Shown piece after piece: positions 27,473 to 34,760 of a stretch of 64,000 nucleotides of DNA (position 1 is its first letter; each line of letters begins with the position of its first letter). Source of the DNA: Lactococcus fujiensis JCM 16395 (lineage in GTDB: Bacteria; Bacillota; Bacilli; Lactobacillales; Streptococcaceae); assembly GCF_002441655.1 (NCBI RefSeq), contig NZ_JXJU01000008.1, positions 43,492 to 107,491 on the forward strand, read 5' to 3'. The notes under the pieces were generated by a model. That model had not been told where the DNA came from, did no database searches, and worked only from the letters and a program-made list of their open reading frames with translations. Both the position numbers and the translations under genes were made by a program.

Positions 27473-27661
27473 TGATTAACGCAGTGTGACTATCCCGTTT
27501 GAAAATAGGACCTAGAAAAATGCGCTCCATATAGCAAGACCTGCCAAAAGTCAGACTACAGTAGAACTATTTTTATTGAACTAAATTGAAAGCGAAAACT
27601 ATTTTCAAAATCAATTCGCATTTGAAATAACTATGAAATAGAATTGAGGTTACTCTTCTTT
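27473..27661 (+). ncRNA. Candidate structured leader RNA upstream of nadD
   Basis: About 190 bases separate the predicted transcript start from the nadD ATG. The first 100 bases are much richer in G+C than the flanks. TTTGAAAATAG at 27498-27508 is perfectly complementary to CTATTTTCAAA at 27599-27609, an 11-bp helix closing a domain of about 112 bases; a competing CTATTTTTA occurs near 27578. I recognise no known RNA family (not SRP, RNase P, tmRNA, T-box, or a NAD riboswitch core). It may be a regulatory leader or an independent small RNA; there is no terminator before nadD. Confidence 0.45.
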
Positions 27662-28243
27662 ATGAGTAATAATAAAAGAAACAAAATTGGAATTTTGGGT
27701 GGCAACTTCAACCCTATCCATTTTGCCCATTTAATGTTGGCTGACCAAGCCCGCCAGTCGTTGCATTTAGATAAAGTTTGGCTCATGCCTGAATATTTAC
27801 CCCCACACATAGACGAAAAGGCCACCATTGAAGCTGATCATCGTGTTAAAATGTTGGCGTTGGCCATTCAGGACAATCCTTCATTCCAATTAGAACTTGG
27901 AGAAATTGAACGCGAAGGAAAATCATATACCTTTGAGACCATGAAAATCTTGACAAAAAAATATCCGGACACGGATTTTTACTTCATTATTGGCTCTGAT
28001 ATGGTTGAATACCTCCCAAAATGGTATAAAATTGATGAACTCATTCAAATGGTTCATTTTGTTGCATTTAAACGTGAAAATAAAGCCACAAAAAGCCCTT
28101 ATCCTGTGATATGGATTGAGGCACCTGTTTTTCCCCTCTCAAGTACTGGAATTCGCGAAATGATTAAAAACGGCAACGAACCAAATTATTTATTACCAAA
28201 AGAGGTATTAGATTATATCAAAAAAAATCAGCTTTATCTTTAA
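27662..28243 (+). CDS. nadD: Nicotinate-nucleotide adenylyltransferase
   Basis: A 193-residue enzyme transferring AMP from ATP to nicotinate mononucleotide to form deamido-NAD. The nucleotidyltransferase signature GGNFNPIHFAHLMLADQA (with HxxH) is at residues 12-29; KVWLMPEYLPPH follows near 40, IIGSDMVEYLPKWYK near 105 and SSTGIREMIKNG near 165 (SSTxxR). The ATG at 27662 was preferred to the upstream TTG; GAGG lies 12 bases away, rather distant. In most relatives nadD sits with yqeK and yhbY; here it stands alone between a decayed region and a strong terminator. It bridges PncB and NadE from the operon at 18-21 kb. Confidence 0.95.
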   Translation: MSNNKRNKIGILGGNFNPIHFAHLMLADQARQSLHLDKVWLMPEYLPPHIDEKATIEADHRVKMLALAIQDNPSFQLELGEIEREGKSYTFETMKILTKKYPDTDFYFIIGSDMVEYLPKWYKIDELIQMVHFVAFKRENKATKSPYPVIWIEAPVFPLSSTGIREMIKNGNEPNYLLPKEVLDYIKKNQLYL

Positions 28244-28257
28244 GCTGATTTTTTTAT
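28225..28257. terminator. Bidirectional terminator between nadD and crcB
   Basis: AAATCAGCTT / AAGCTGATTT with a 7-base loop, T runs on both strands. It includes the nadD stop codon. Confidence 0.9.
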
Positions 28258-28613
28258 TTTGCGAGCATCATTCCAACTAGAAGTGCAAGGAACCCAAGAC
28301 CATAGCTCAGTAAAAAATAACGTGAAAACAAGCGGAAATTTTTATGCTCAATGAGGTCAAACAGTTCAAAATTGAATGTCGAGAAGGTCGTCAATCCACC
28401 ACAGAAACCAGTGGCAAATATTTTATAAGATTCCGTTTGTGTCCCGAACTTCATAAAAAGCCAACCGATCAATAAGCAACCAATAATATTGACTAAATAA
28501 GTACCAAGAGGAAATCCAACTTTTAGAAATTGACCATTTAATTTACTGAAAAGATAACGTACAACAGACCCAAGGCCCGCCGAGCACCCGATGAGCATTA
28601 ATTCAAACACGTT
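28254..28613 (-). CDS. crcB: Fluoride exporter CrcB/Fluc, second subunit
   Basis: A 119-residue small four-helix membrane protein of the Fluc fluoride channel family, which lowers cytosolic fluoride. It shows GAGLGSVVRY-type N-terminal Arg motif (CSAGLGSVVRYLFS), the GTYLVNIIGCLLIG helix with the conserved Asn, and GFCGGLTTFSTFNFE, the pore Phe-box motif. I prefer the GTG at 28613, which has GAGGAG six bases upstream, over an ATG at 28631. It overlaps the end of the other crcB gene by 11 bases. Two different CrcB proteins encoded in tandem normally form a heterodimeric, dual-topology channel. Confidence 0.9.
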   Translation of the reverse strand, partial: NVFELMLIGCSAGLGSVVRYLFSKLNGQFLKVGFPLGTYLVNIIGCLLIGWLFMKFGTQTESYKIFATGFCGGLTTFSTFNFELFDLIEHKNFRLFSRYFLLSYGLGFLALLVGMMLAK

Positions 28614-28980
28614 GAGCTCCTCTACGTCCATGTCGCATTCCTAAAAACGCCATCAGGAGACCTCCAACAATACTTAAGAACACGTAAAGGGTTAAAAGTC
28701 CAAAGTCACCCAGTAGTAACAAGTGTTCAGAATCCATGATAAAAGCACTAAAAGTCGTAAATGCACCAATAAATCCAGTTCCAATCCCTAAAATTAGTTT
28801 TTGATGAACTTTTTTTGTTTGTAAATAATTTTTTACTAAGAAGGTGAATAAATAACAGCCCAAGAGATTGATTAACAGTGTTGCCAATGGAAAATGTCCT
28901 GTTTGAGGGAGGTGAAGATTGACTTCATACCGACTTAAACCGCCGAGAAAGCCGAATAAAAAGACGATAATTATATTCAT
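28603..28980 (-). CDS. crcB: Fluoride exporter CrcB/Fluc, first subunit
   Basis: A 125-residue Fluc protein starting at the ATG at 28980, with AAAGG before it. The motifs are GFLGGLSRYEV near the start, ATLLINLLGCYLF in helix 2 and GFIGAFTTFSAFIMD in helix 3. Its helices are close to those of its partner but the two differ enough to be separate subunits of opposite topology. The end GRRGAQRV overlaps the partner start. No fluoride-riboswitch core is recognisable upstream, where a terminator-like hairpin of the preceding gene lies; transcription may read through from the DUF896 gene. Confidence 0.9.
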   Translation of the reverse strand: MNIIIVFLFGFLGGLSRYEVNLHLPQTGHFPLATLLINLLGCYLFTFLVKNYLQTKKVHQKLILGIGTGFIGAFTTFSAFIMDSEHLLLLGDFGLLTLYVFLSIVGGLLMAFLGMRHGRRGAQRV

Positions 28981-28999
28981 AGCAAATCCTTTAAATAGC

Positions 29000-29026
29000 A
29001 AAACTACCCGCTAACGTGGTAGTTTT
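29000..29026 (-). terminator. Hairpin between the DUF896 gene and crcB pair
   Basis: AAAACTACC / GGTAGTTTT with a 9-base loop. The U tract is short and part of the stem, so termination may be partial. Confidence 0.55.
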
Positions 29027-29035
29027 AGGTTCCAA

Positions 29036-29275
29036 TCAGTCACGTATGCCACGTTTTTTTTGGAGTTTCTTAAGTTTATCAGGTGTAATGTCATTCCCTT
29101 TATCATCAACGAGTTTCACATTTTCAACCTGCGTGCGGAAATTTTCTTTTACTGAATCAATATATGCACGACGTAAAACTGCTTGCTCGTCTGCTTCTGC
29201 ATTCGTTAAAGTGCCTTCTTTTTTCTTACGAGCTAATTCATTTATACGTTCGATTTGTTCATTTGTAATAGCCAA
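29036..29275 (-). CDS. DUF896 (YnzC-family) small protein
   Basis: A 79-residue cytosolic two-helix protein of the DUF896/YnzC family; B. subtilis YnzC is SOS-related but its role is unclear. The family core is NEQIERINELARKKKEGTLT, then EADEQAVLRRAYIDSVKENFR, covering both helices. The C-terminus is basic (KKLQKKRGIRD). The start is TTG at 29275 because AAAGGAG lies five bases upstream; an earlier TTG at 29290 would place that site inside the gene. It sits just downstream of glyS on the same strand, 40 bases away, so it may be transcribed with glyQS. Confidence 0.88.
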   Translation of the reverse strand: MAITNEQIERINELARKKKEGTLTNAEADEQAVLRRAYIDSVKENFRTQVENVKLVDDKGNDITPDKLKKLQKKRGIRD

Positions 29276-29329
29276 GACTACTCCTTTCAATTTTTGTTTT
29301 TATATACTAAATTATAAAACGGTTTTATT

Positions 29330-31351
29330 TTATTTCGTAATAATTTGACTGAAATCGCCCAGCACTTTTGTCAAAGTTACTATTTCTGTCAGTAATGACA
29401 ATCGGTTATTTTTAACCGCCTCATCGTCAACCATAACCATCACATTTTCAAAGAAATGAGAAATGGCAGGTGCCAGTTGATGGACAATTGCTCTGAATTG
29501 AGCTTCAGCAGTCAATACGAACCAGTCAGATTTTAAGTTTTGGACAACTTCATAAAGCCCTTTTTCAGCATCATTTTCAAACAAATCAGTCTTAATTTCG
29601 ATTTGATCAGTTCCTTTTTTGGCCAAATTAATGACACGCGCTACATTTTCAACAGCTGGTTTGAATGGTTTATGACTTGAATATCTACTGATCACTTCCG
29701 CCGCTTCTTTAATGGCTGCCAAATCAGTCGGTTTAGCTGCAATAACAGCATCAACAATGTCATAACGGACGTCTTCTTCAAGCAATAATTTTTGCATTCT
29801 TCCTGCCATAAAGGTCAATACTTCTGCTTTATTTTCTGTCTCAAATTGATTTATAAATGCAGCAAAATCGAAGCGCCAATCAAATTTTTCAATGATTCGG
29901 ATAATTCCTTGAGCCGCACGACGCAGAGCATAAGGGTCATTTGAACCAGAAGGAATCAAGCCAACATTAAAGAACGATAAAATAGAATCAATTTTATCGG
30001 AAAGCGCTAGAATTGCACCCACTTTTGTATCTGGAAGATCCCCATCAGCAGATGTTGGCATATAATGCTCACGAATTGCGGCAGCGACTTCTGGACTTTC
30101 ACCAGCAAGGAGGGCATATTTCTCACCCATGACGCCTTGCAATTCATCAAATTCACCAACCATTCCGGTCAACAAATCAAATTTATAAAGGTCCGCAGCT
30201 CTTAAAACAGCTAATTTCTCAACATCATTCGCCCCTGTCAGCACTGACAACTTTTCTGCGATCGCTTTTGTCCGTGCCATGTGTTCAGTAATTGACCCAA
30301 TTTTAGCATGGAATGTCACTTTAGAAAGTTTTGCTACCAGATCCTCAATGTTAAGTCTTTGGTCTTCACTCCAGAAAAATTCAGCATCTTCAAGACGTGC
30401 AACAAGAACTTTTTCGTTCCCTTCGATGACTTTCTCCATGTGAGCTGCATTCCCATTACGAACAGAAATGAAGTGCGGTGCTAATTGACCATCTTTAGTA
30501 TACACTTCAAAATAGCGTTGATTATCACGCATTGAAGTCACTAACACTTCAGCAGGAACAGCCAAGTATTTCTCATCAAATGAGCCAACAAAAGCGGTTG
30601 GATATTCGACAATATTATTAACCTCTTCAAGCAAACCTTCGTGTAAAATCACATTCCAATCGTGTTCTGCAGCTAATTTTAAGATTTGATCAGAAATTAG
30701 TGCTTTACGAGCTTCTGCATCAGCCATTACAAAGTGGTCTGTCATTGCTGACAAGTAGTGCGTAGCCGTAGAAATTTCGAAAATTGAATCATTGTCTAGG
30801 AAACGATGCCCACGGGATGAACGTCCTGCTTGGACATCAAGTAATTGAAATGGAATTACCGTATCGTCCAATAAACTAACAATCCATTGAATGGGACGGA
30901 CAAATAAGAAACTGTTGTTTGCCCATTTCATATAGGTGCTAAATTGCATTTTTTCAATTACATCATGACTGAGGGACGTCAAAATTTCGGATGTAGCTAC
31001 ACCATCGATATGCTTTTCTGCATAATAATAGTCGCCTTTTAACATCAAATCATCTGGATTTACGCCTTGTCCACGTGAAAAGCCTTGAATTGCTTTTGAC
31101 CAGTTTCCTTCTTTGTCTTTGGCAATTTTAGCTGAAGGACCTTTGACTTCTTCATCTGATGATGCAGATGATTCAGCAAGTCCTTCTACTAAAACGGCTA
31201 ATCGGCGTGGTGTAGAAAATTTCTTAATGCCATTGAAAGTAAGACGGTTATCCGATAAAAAGGCTGCCACACGTTCTGCTAACTGATTTTCACTTGGCGT
31301 TACCAAGTGCGCTGGAACTTCTTCCAGACCAATTTCTAATAAATAATTCAT
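29330..31351 (-). CDS. glyS: Glycyl-tRNA synthetase beta subunit
   Basis: A 673-residue subunit of the alpha2beta2 bacterial glycyl-tRNA synthetase; it recognises tRNA-Gly. The start NYLLEIGLEEVPAHLVTPS, RRLAVLVEG near residue 50, GPSAKIAKD near 72, MRDNQRYFEV near 270, the HD-like block TGMVGEFDELQGVMGEKYA near 390 and NDPYALRRAAQGI near 480 are all typical. Length is normal. The ATG at 31351 has AAGGAGTTAGGAAAACAAAT upstream. It follows glyQ by 85 bases and depends on the T-box leader upstream of glyQ for regulation by glycine supply. Confidence 0.97.
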   Translation of the reverse strand: MNYLLEIGLEEVPAHLVTPSENQLAERVAAFLSDNRLTFNGIKKFSTPRRLAVLVEGLAESSASSDEEVKGPSAKIAKDKEGNWSKAIQGFSRGQGVNPDDLMLKGDYYYAEKHIDGVATSEILTSLSHDVIEKMQFSTYMKWANNSFLFVRPIQWIVSLLDDTVIPFQLLDVQAGRSSRGHRFLDNDSIFEISTATHYLSAMTDHFVMADAEARKALISDQILKLAAEHDWNVILHEGLLEEVNNIVEYPTAFVGSFDEKYLAVPAEVLVTSMRDNQRYFEVYTKDGQLAPHFISVRNGNAAHMEKVIEGNEKVLVARLEDAEFFWSEDQRLNIEDLVAKLSKVTFHAKIGSITEHMARTKAIAEKLSVLTGANDVEKLAVLRAADLYKFDLLTGMVGEFDELQGVMGEKYALLAGESPEVAAAIREHYMPTSADGDLPDTKVGAILALSDKIDSILSFFNVGLIPSGSNDPYALRRAAQGIIRIIEKFDWRFDFAAFINQFETENKAEVLTFMAGRMQKLLLEEDVRYDIVDAVIAAKPTDLAAIKEAAEVISRYSSHKPFKPAVENVARVINLAKKGTDQIEIKTDLFENDAEKGLYEVVQNLKSDWFVLTAEAQFRAIVHQLAPAISHFFENVMVMVDDEAVKNNRLSLLTEIVTLTKVLGDFSQIITK

Positions 31352-31436
31352 ATTTGTTTTCCTAACTCCTTAGTGGGAGATACTCATCCCTGGATTCGAT
31401 ATCATCATAAATTTGGGCCATTAGAGCTCAAAATCT

Positions 31437-32399
31437 TCAGTCCTTATTTTTTACGACTTTAGAAAGCTCAGCATATTTCCCATTTTCACCCAAATATTTC
31501 AAACGCAAAGTTTCGTCTTTCAACAATGGGAATCCCAATTTCGCTCGTTCTTCAATAAAAGTTTTGGCTACTTTTCGTGCCATTGTTCGTACCCGATGCA
31601 TATAACCCGCACGTTCTGTAACAGAAACCGCACCACGTGCATCTAACAAATTAAAAGTATGTGAGGATTTTAATATATAATCATAAGCTGGATGAACAAG
31701 CCCCTTATCAAGAAGTCTTAGTGCTTCTTGCTCGAATTCGCCGAACAATTGAAGTAATAATTCTTGATTTGATTCTTCAAAAGCGAATTTTGAATGTTCA
31801 TATTCTGGTTCTTTGAAAATGTCACCATATAAGACACCATTTCCCCATTCAAGATCATAAACTGAATCTACTTCTTGTATCGCTGTGGCCAGTCGTTCTA
31901 ATCCATAAGTAATTTCTGAGGTGACAGAATCAACTTCAATTCCCCCAACTTGTTGGAAATAAGTAAATTGTGTACACTCTTGTCCATCAATCCAAACTTC
32001 CCAACCAATACCAGCACAGCCCATCGAAGGATTTTCCCAGTTGTCTTCAACAAAACGTATATCGTGCTCTAGTGCATCGATGCCTAATTCAGCCAAACTT
32101 TGAAGATAGAGTTCTTGAATATTTTTAGGGGAAGGCTTCATGACCACTTGAAATTGGTGATGTTGAAACAAACGGTTTGGATTTTCGCCATAACGTCCAT
32201 CAGCCGGACGACGAGAGGGTTGCACGTACGCTGCAGCCCAAGGTTCAGGCCCATTTGACCGCAAGAAAGTATAAGGACTCATTGTTCCTGCTCCGACCTC
32301 ATTGTCGTAAGCCTGCATGAGATTTGCCCCTTGTTTTGCCCAAAAGCCCTGTAATGTTAAGATAATGTCTTGAAATGATCGTTTTTTGTCCGTTGCCAT
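31437..32399 (-). CDS. glyQ: Glycyl-tRNA synthetase alpha subunit
   Basis: A 320-residue class II synthetase catalytic subunit that forms glycyl-adenylate. Family blocks: [22 protein letters not shown] at the N-terminus (shown in part), [20 protein letters not shown] near residue 60, [10 protein letters not shown] near 85, [17 protein letters not shown] near 125 and [11 protein letters not shown] near 185. The ATG at 32399 follows AAAGGAGAAAA; an in-frame start at 32459 would lie inside the T-box leader and is rejected. glyS follows. The separate alpha and beta genes are the usual arrangement in lactic acid bacteria. Confidence 0.97.
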   Translation of the reverse strand: MATDKKRSFQDIILTLQGFWAKQGANLMQAYDNEVGAGTMSPYTFLRSNGPEPWAAAYVQPSRRPADGRYGENPNRLFQHHQFQVVMKPSPKNIQELYLQSLAELGIDALEHDIRFVEDNWENPSMGCAGIGWEVWIDGQECTQFTYFQQVGGIEVDSVTSEITYGLERLATAIQEVDSVYDLEWGNGVLYGDIFKEPEYEHSKFAFEESNQELLLQLFGEFEQEALRLLDKGLVHPAYDYILKSSHTFNLLDARGAVSVTERAGYMHRVRTMARKVAKTFIEERAKLGFPLLKDETLRLKYLGENGKYAELSKVVKNKD

Positions 32400-32600
32400 T
32401 TTTTTCTCCTTTTTGAATCCGATGAGCGCTTGAACTTGCGACACCATAATAAAAACCACGTTAGTACACCCGTAAGCTAAAATACTTACAAAGGGCGCAA
32501 TAGCGCGGTTCCACCTTCATTTTTTACTTCATTATTATCAATAAATTTAATGTGCCATGATGTTTTTTGAGCTTTCACTATCCCCAATCGCTATATGCCC
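32400..32600 (-). ncRNA. T-box leader (glycine) of glyQS
   Basis: The conserved T-box AAGGTGGAACCGCG is at 32504-32517 (minus strand). The specifier is probably GGC at 32556-32554 (in ATGGCACA), a glycine codon. Downstream GC-rich arms (GCGCTATTGCGC, and GTAAG/CTTAC) provide terminator/antiterminator pairing. The RNA should start near 32595. Uncharged tRNA-Gly would stabilise the antiterminator and allow glyQS transcription. Confidence 0.9.
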
Positions 32601-32629
32601 ATTATAGACCTTTTAATTCACATTTGCAA
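32601..32629 (-). promoter_or_regulatory. Promoter of the glyQS T-box leader
   Basis: TTGCAA, 17-base spacer, TATAAT on the minus strand (-35 at 32624-32629, -10 at 32601-32606). Confidence 0.8.
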
Positions 32630-32709
32630 GAAAGATTTTTGGGTTAAACTGACCTCACACAAAAAAACGCCCTCATTTTTCCTAAAAATTGAATGAAAGC
32701 GAGATTTTT

Positions 32710-33759
32710 TTAATGGTTTCGGTTGTAAATCACACTTGAAGCAAAGGAGAGCAAAATGATAATACCACCAAGAACACCCGTAATGACATCACTTATTTCA
32801 AAGTTGATGCTGAACAACAGCAGAACTGCAAGTGCCATAATCGCCCAGTGAGCCCCATGTTCAATATAAATAAGTTCATCTAAAGTTCCTTTTTCAACAA
32901 AGAAAACAGTCAAAGAACGGACAAACATTGCACCAATCAAGCCAAGTCCCAACATAATGATAATTGGGTCAGCAGTAATTGCAAAGGCGCCAATGACACC
33001 ATCAAAACTAAAGGATGCATCAATGACCTCCAAATAAAGGAAAAGGACAAAGGCGGCCTTACCGGTTACTTGCTTTGGCTTATAACCCTTTTGATTGATC
33101 TTCTCGTCCGATACCTCAGCTAATGCGCCATGACGACTCATCAATTGTCCCAAGCCATCTACTAATAAAAAGGTAATAATACCAAGCACGCCGGATAATA
33201 AAACAGTATGAGGATTTTTTGATGTTAATTCCGTTGTAAAAACAAGGACAACTAATGAAATCAATGCAGATGCCAAAGGAATTTGTCCAACCTTATATAA
33301 CAATTTCTCAGGTAATTTCAGCCAATGATGTTCCATTTCGGAAAAGAAAAAAGTTAAGGCCAACATGAGCAAGAATAACCCACCAAATGCGGCAATCGAA
33401 GGGTGCGCACCATGAAGAATATATCCATATGTGCCTGGTATCTCAGGGTTTCCCTTAGCAAGTGCCAAATGCAAAGCATTCATAGGACTCATGTTTGCAG
33501 AAATTGAAACCACAACAAGTGGGAAAATAAAACGCATCCCAACCACTGCAATTAAAATTCCGACGGTCAAGAAGACCTCTTGCCAAGCCTTGCTCATTTT
33601 TTCCAAAATTCGTGCATTAACAATCGCATTATCAAATGACAACGAAATTTCTAATATTGCTAAAATAGATGTCAGAATGACTGCACTAAAACCTCCATAA
33701 AAATAGGCGAAAATCAAAGCACCTAATGTGACAACAATTGAACCATAAAATATTTTCAA
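32710..33759 (-). CDS. DUF475 integral membrane protein (TerC-related)
   Basis: A 349-residue polytopic membrane protein of the DUF475 family, distantly related to TerC and YkoY proteins implicated in metal (possibly manganese) efflux. About nine hydrophobic helices are visible. SFDNAIVNARIL near residue 42 and EVIDASFSFDGVIGAFAIT near 240 are the paired acidic helix motifs typical of the fold. A histidine-bearing loop HHWLKLPEK lies near 140. It uses a TTG start at 33759 with GGAAGAG seven bases upstream. It is single, between glyQS and yigZ. No yybP-ykoY-type riboswitch is recognisable upstream, so a metal function is only family inference. Confidence 0.85.
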   Translation of the reverse strand: MKIFYGSIVVTLGALIFAYFYGGFSAVILTSILAILEISLSFDNAIVNARILEKMSKAWQEVFLTVGILIAVVGMRFIFPLVVVSISANMSPMNALHLALAKGNPEIPGTYGYILHGAHPSIAAFGGLFLLMLALTFFFSEMEHHWLKLPEKLLYKVGQIPLASALISLVVLVFTTELTSKNPHTVLLSGVLGIITFLLVDGLGQLMSRHGALAEVSDEKINQKGYKPKQVTGKAAFVLFLYLEVIDASFSFDGVIGAFAITADPIIIMLGLGLIGAMFVRSLTVFFVEKGTLDELIYIEHGAHWAIMALAVLLLFSINFEISDVITGVLGGIIILLSFASSVIYNRNH

Positions 33760-33892
33760 TTTAAAACTCTTCCTTTGTTTTTTTGCATCTTAACATTTTA
33801 ATTAAAAATCAAGAATACTCTATTCAATCATAACATATTTAAAAGGGATAAGGCATCATCAAAACTTCATTTATTCATTCTTTAAAAGAGAA

Positions 33893-34522
33893 TTAAAGCT
33901 TTAGAGCTACTTCTTTCATTTGTTTATCTCCAAAATCGATTTTTATTTTTCCGTGGAATTGGTCAGTTAGTTTTAGAAGAAACTCCTGCTTTGCATCCAA
34001 GTCAATAAAAAACGAAACTTCCACATTTTCTTTAAAATTCGTTTTTTCAATGCTCAAATCATTGGCAAAAATCAGTCTTTGACAAGAATCAAAAAGGTTA
34101 TAATCTAATGTAAGACATATTTCTTCTTGTTCAACAAATTGAACACATCCTACTTCATCAATCGCATGATTAACCACTCCTCCATAGGCACGAATTAACC
34201 CACCAGCTCCTAATTTAATGCCCCCAAAATAACGCGTAACGACGGCACAAACATTCGTAATCTCTCTTTTTTTCAGTATTTCAAGCATAGGAATTCCCGC
34301 TGTTCCAGAAGGTTCTCCGTCATCAGATGTTCGCTGAATTTCTTGGTGATCCCCAATTGTATATGCCATGCAATTGTGATTAGCTTGATGATGTTCTTTT
34401 TTTATTTGCGCAATAAAATCACGTGCCTCTTCCTCTGTTTCCACCCGTTTTAGCGAACAAATAAAGCGTGATTTTTTAATTTCTTCTTCACTGACAAAAT
34501 TATTTTTGATGGTTATGGTCAT
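33893..34522 (-). CDS. YigZ/IMPACT-family (UPF0029) protein
   Basis: A 209-residue cytosolic protein of the YigZ/YvyE family, homologous to eukaryotic IMPACT; bacterial function is unsettled. The N-terminal UPF0029 domain includes KKSRFICSLKRVETEEEA, HHQANHNCMAY near residue 45 and TSDDGEPSGTAGIPML near 65-80. It continues with VVTRYFGGIKLGAGGLIRAY near 95-115. The C-terminal DUF1949 ferredoxin-like domain follows. ATG at 34522 with AGGGGAGATCTC upstream. It lies immediately upstream of DUF475 on the same strand and downstream of the tRNA-Gln gene. In many Firmicutes yvyE neighbours comF genes, and here comFA is divergent nearby. Confidence 0.9.
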   Translation of the reverse strand: MTITIKNNFVSEEEIKKSRFICSLKRVETEEEARDFIAQIKKEHHQANHNCMAYTIGDHQEIQRTSDDGEPSGTAGIPMLEILKKREITNVCAVVTRYFGGIKLGAGGLIRAYGGVVNHAIDEVGCVQFVEQEEICLTLDYNLFDSCQRLIFANDLSIEKTNFKENVEVSFFIDLDAKQEFLLKLTDQFHGKIKIDFGDKQMKEVALKL

Positions 34523-34564
34523 GAGATCTCCCCTAAATTTGGCCTATTGCTTTAAGAAAAATAT

Positions 34565-34590
34565 TGATAAAAAAAGTGCCGTTAGGCACT
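34565..34590 (-). terminator. Terminator of the tRNA-Gln gene
   Basis: Palindromic stem AGTGCC/GGCACT with loop at 34575-34590 and seven T on the minus strand, directly after the tRNA. Confidence 0.88.
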
Positions 34591-34595
34591 ACTTA

Positions 34596-34667
34596 CTGGG
34601 ATAGCAGGATTCGAACCTGCGCGTAAAGGAACCAGAAACCTTCGCCTTACCGCTTGGCTATATCCCA
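34596..34667 (-). tRNA. tRNA-Gln, anticodon CTG by alignment
   Basis: A 72-base cloverleaf on the minus strand: acceptor TGGGATA/TATCCCA with U1-A72 and discriminator G, D arm GCCAAGCGGTAAGGC, T arm GCAGG-TTCGAAT-CCTGC, CCA not encoded. Aligned to Firmicute tRNA-Gln, the anticodon loop is TTCTGGT, giving CTG (codon CAG). The anticodon stem AAGGT/TCCTT has a T-T mismatch at 31-39, which is unusual. Isotype is supported by the U1-A72 acceptor and near identity of both arms with tRNA-Gln; the anticodon call is less sure than the gene. Confidence 0.85.
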
Positions 34668-34681
34668 ATTTCAACTCTTAT

Positions 34682-34710
34682 ATTATAGCACTTTTAAAGT
34701 TTATTGCCAA
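34682..34710 (-). promoter_or_regulatory. Promoter of tRNA-Gln
   Basis: TTGGCA, 17-base spacer, TATAAT with upstream TG (TGCTATAAT), on the minus strand. It overlaps the region upstream of comFA. Confidence 0.8.
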
Positions 34711-34760
34711 AAATTTATGATGTTTTGTTACATTTTAAAAAGAATAACGTATTAAAAGTT

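Noticed and set aside
32400..32459. Upstream extension of glyQ by 20 residues
   Set aside because: This lies in the T-box leader; the ATG at 32399 has a strong ribosome site and fits the family start.
34735..34760. SigX (cin) box for comFA
   Set aside because: Only 6 of 8 bases of TACGAATA match and the distance to the start is short.
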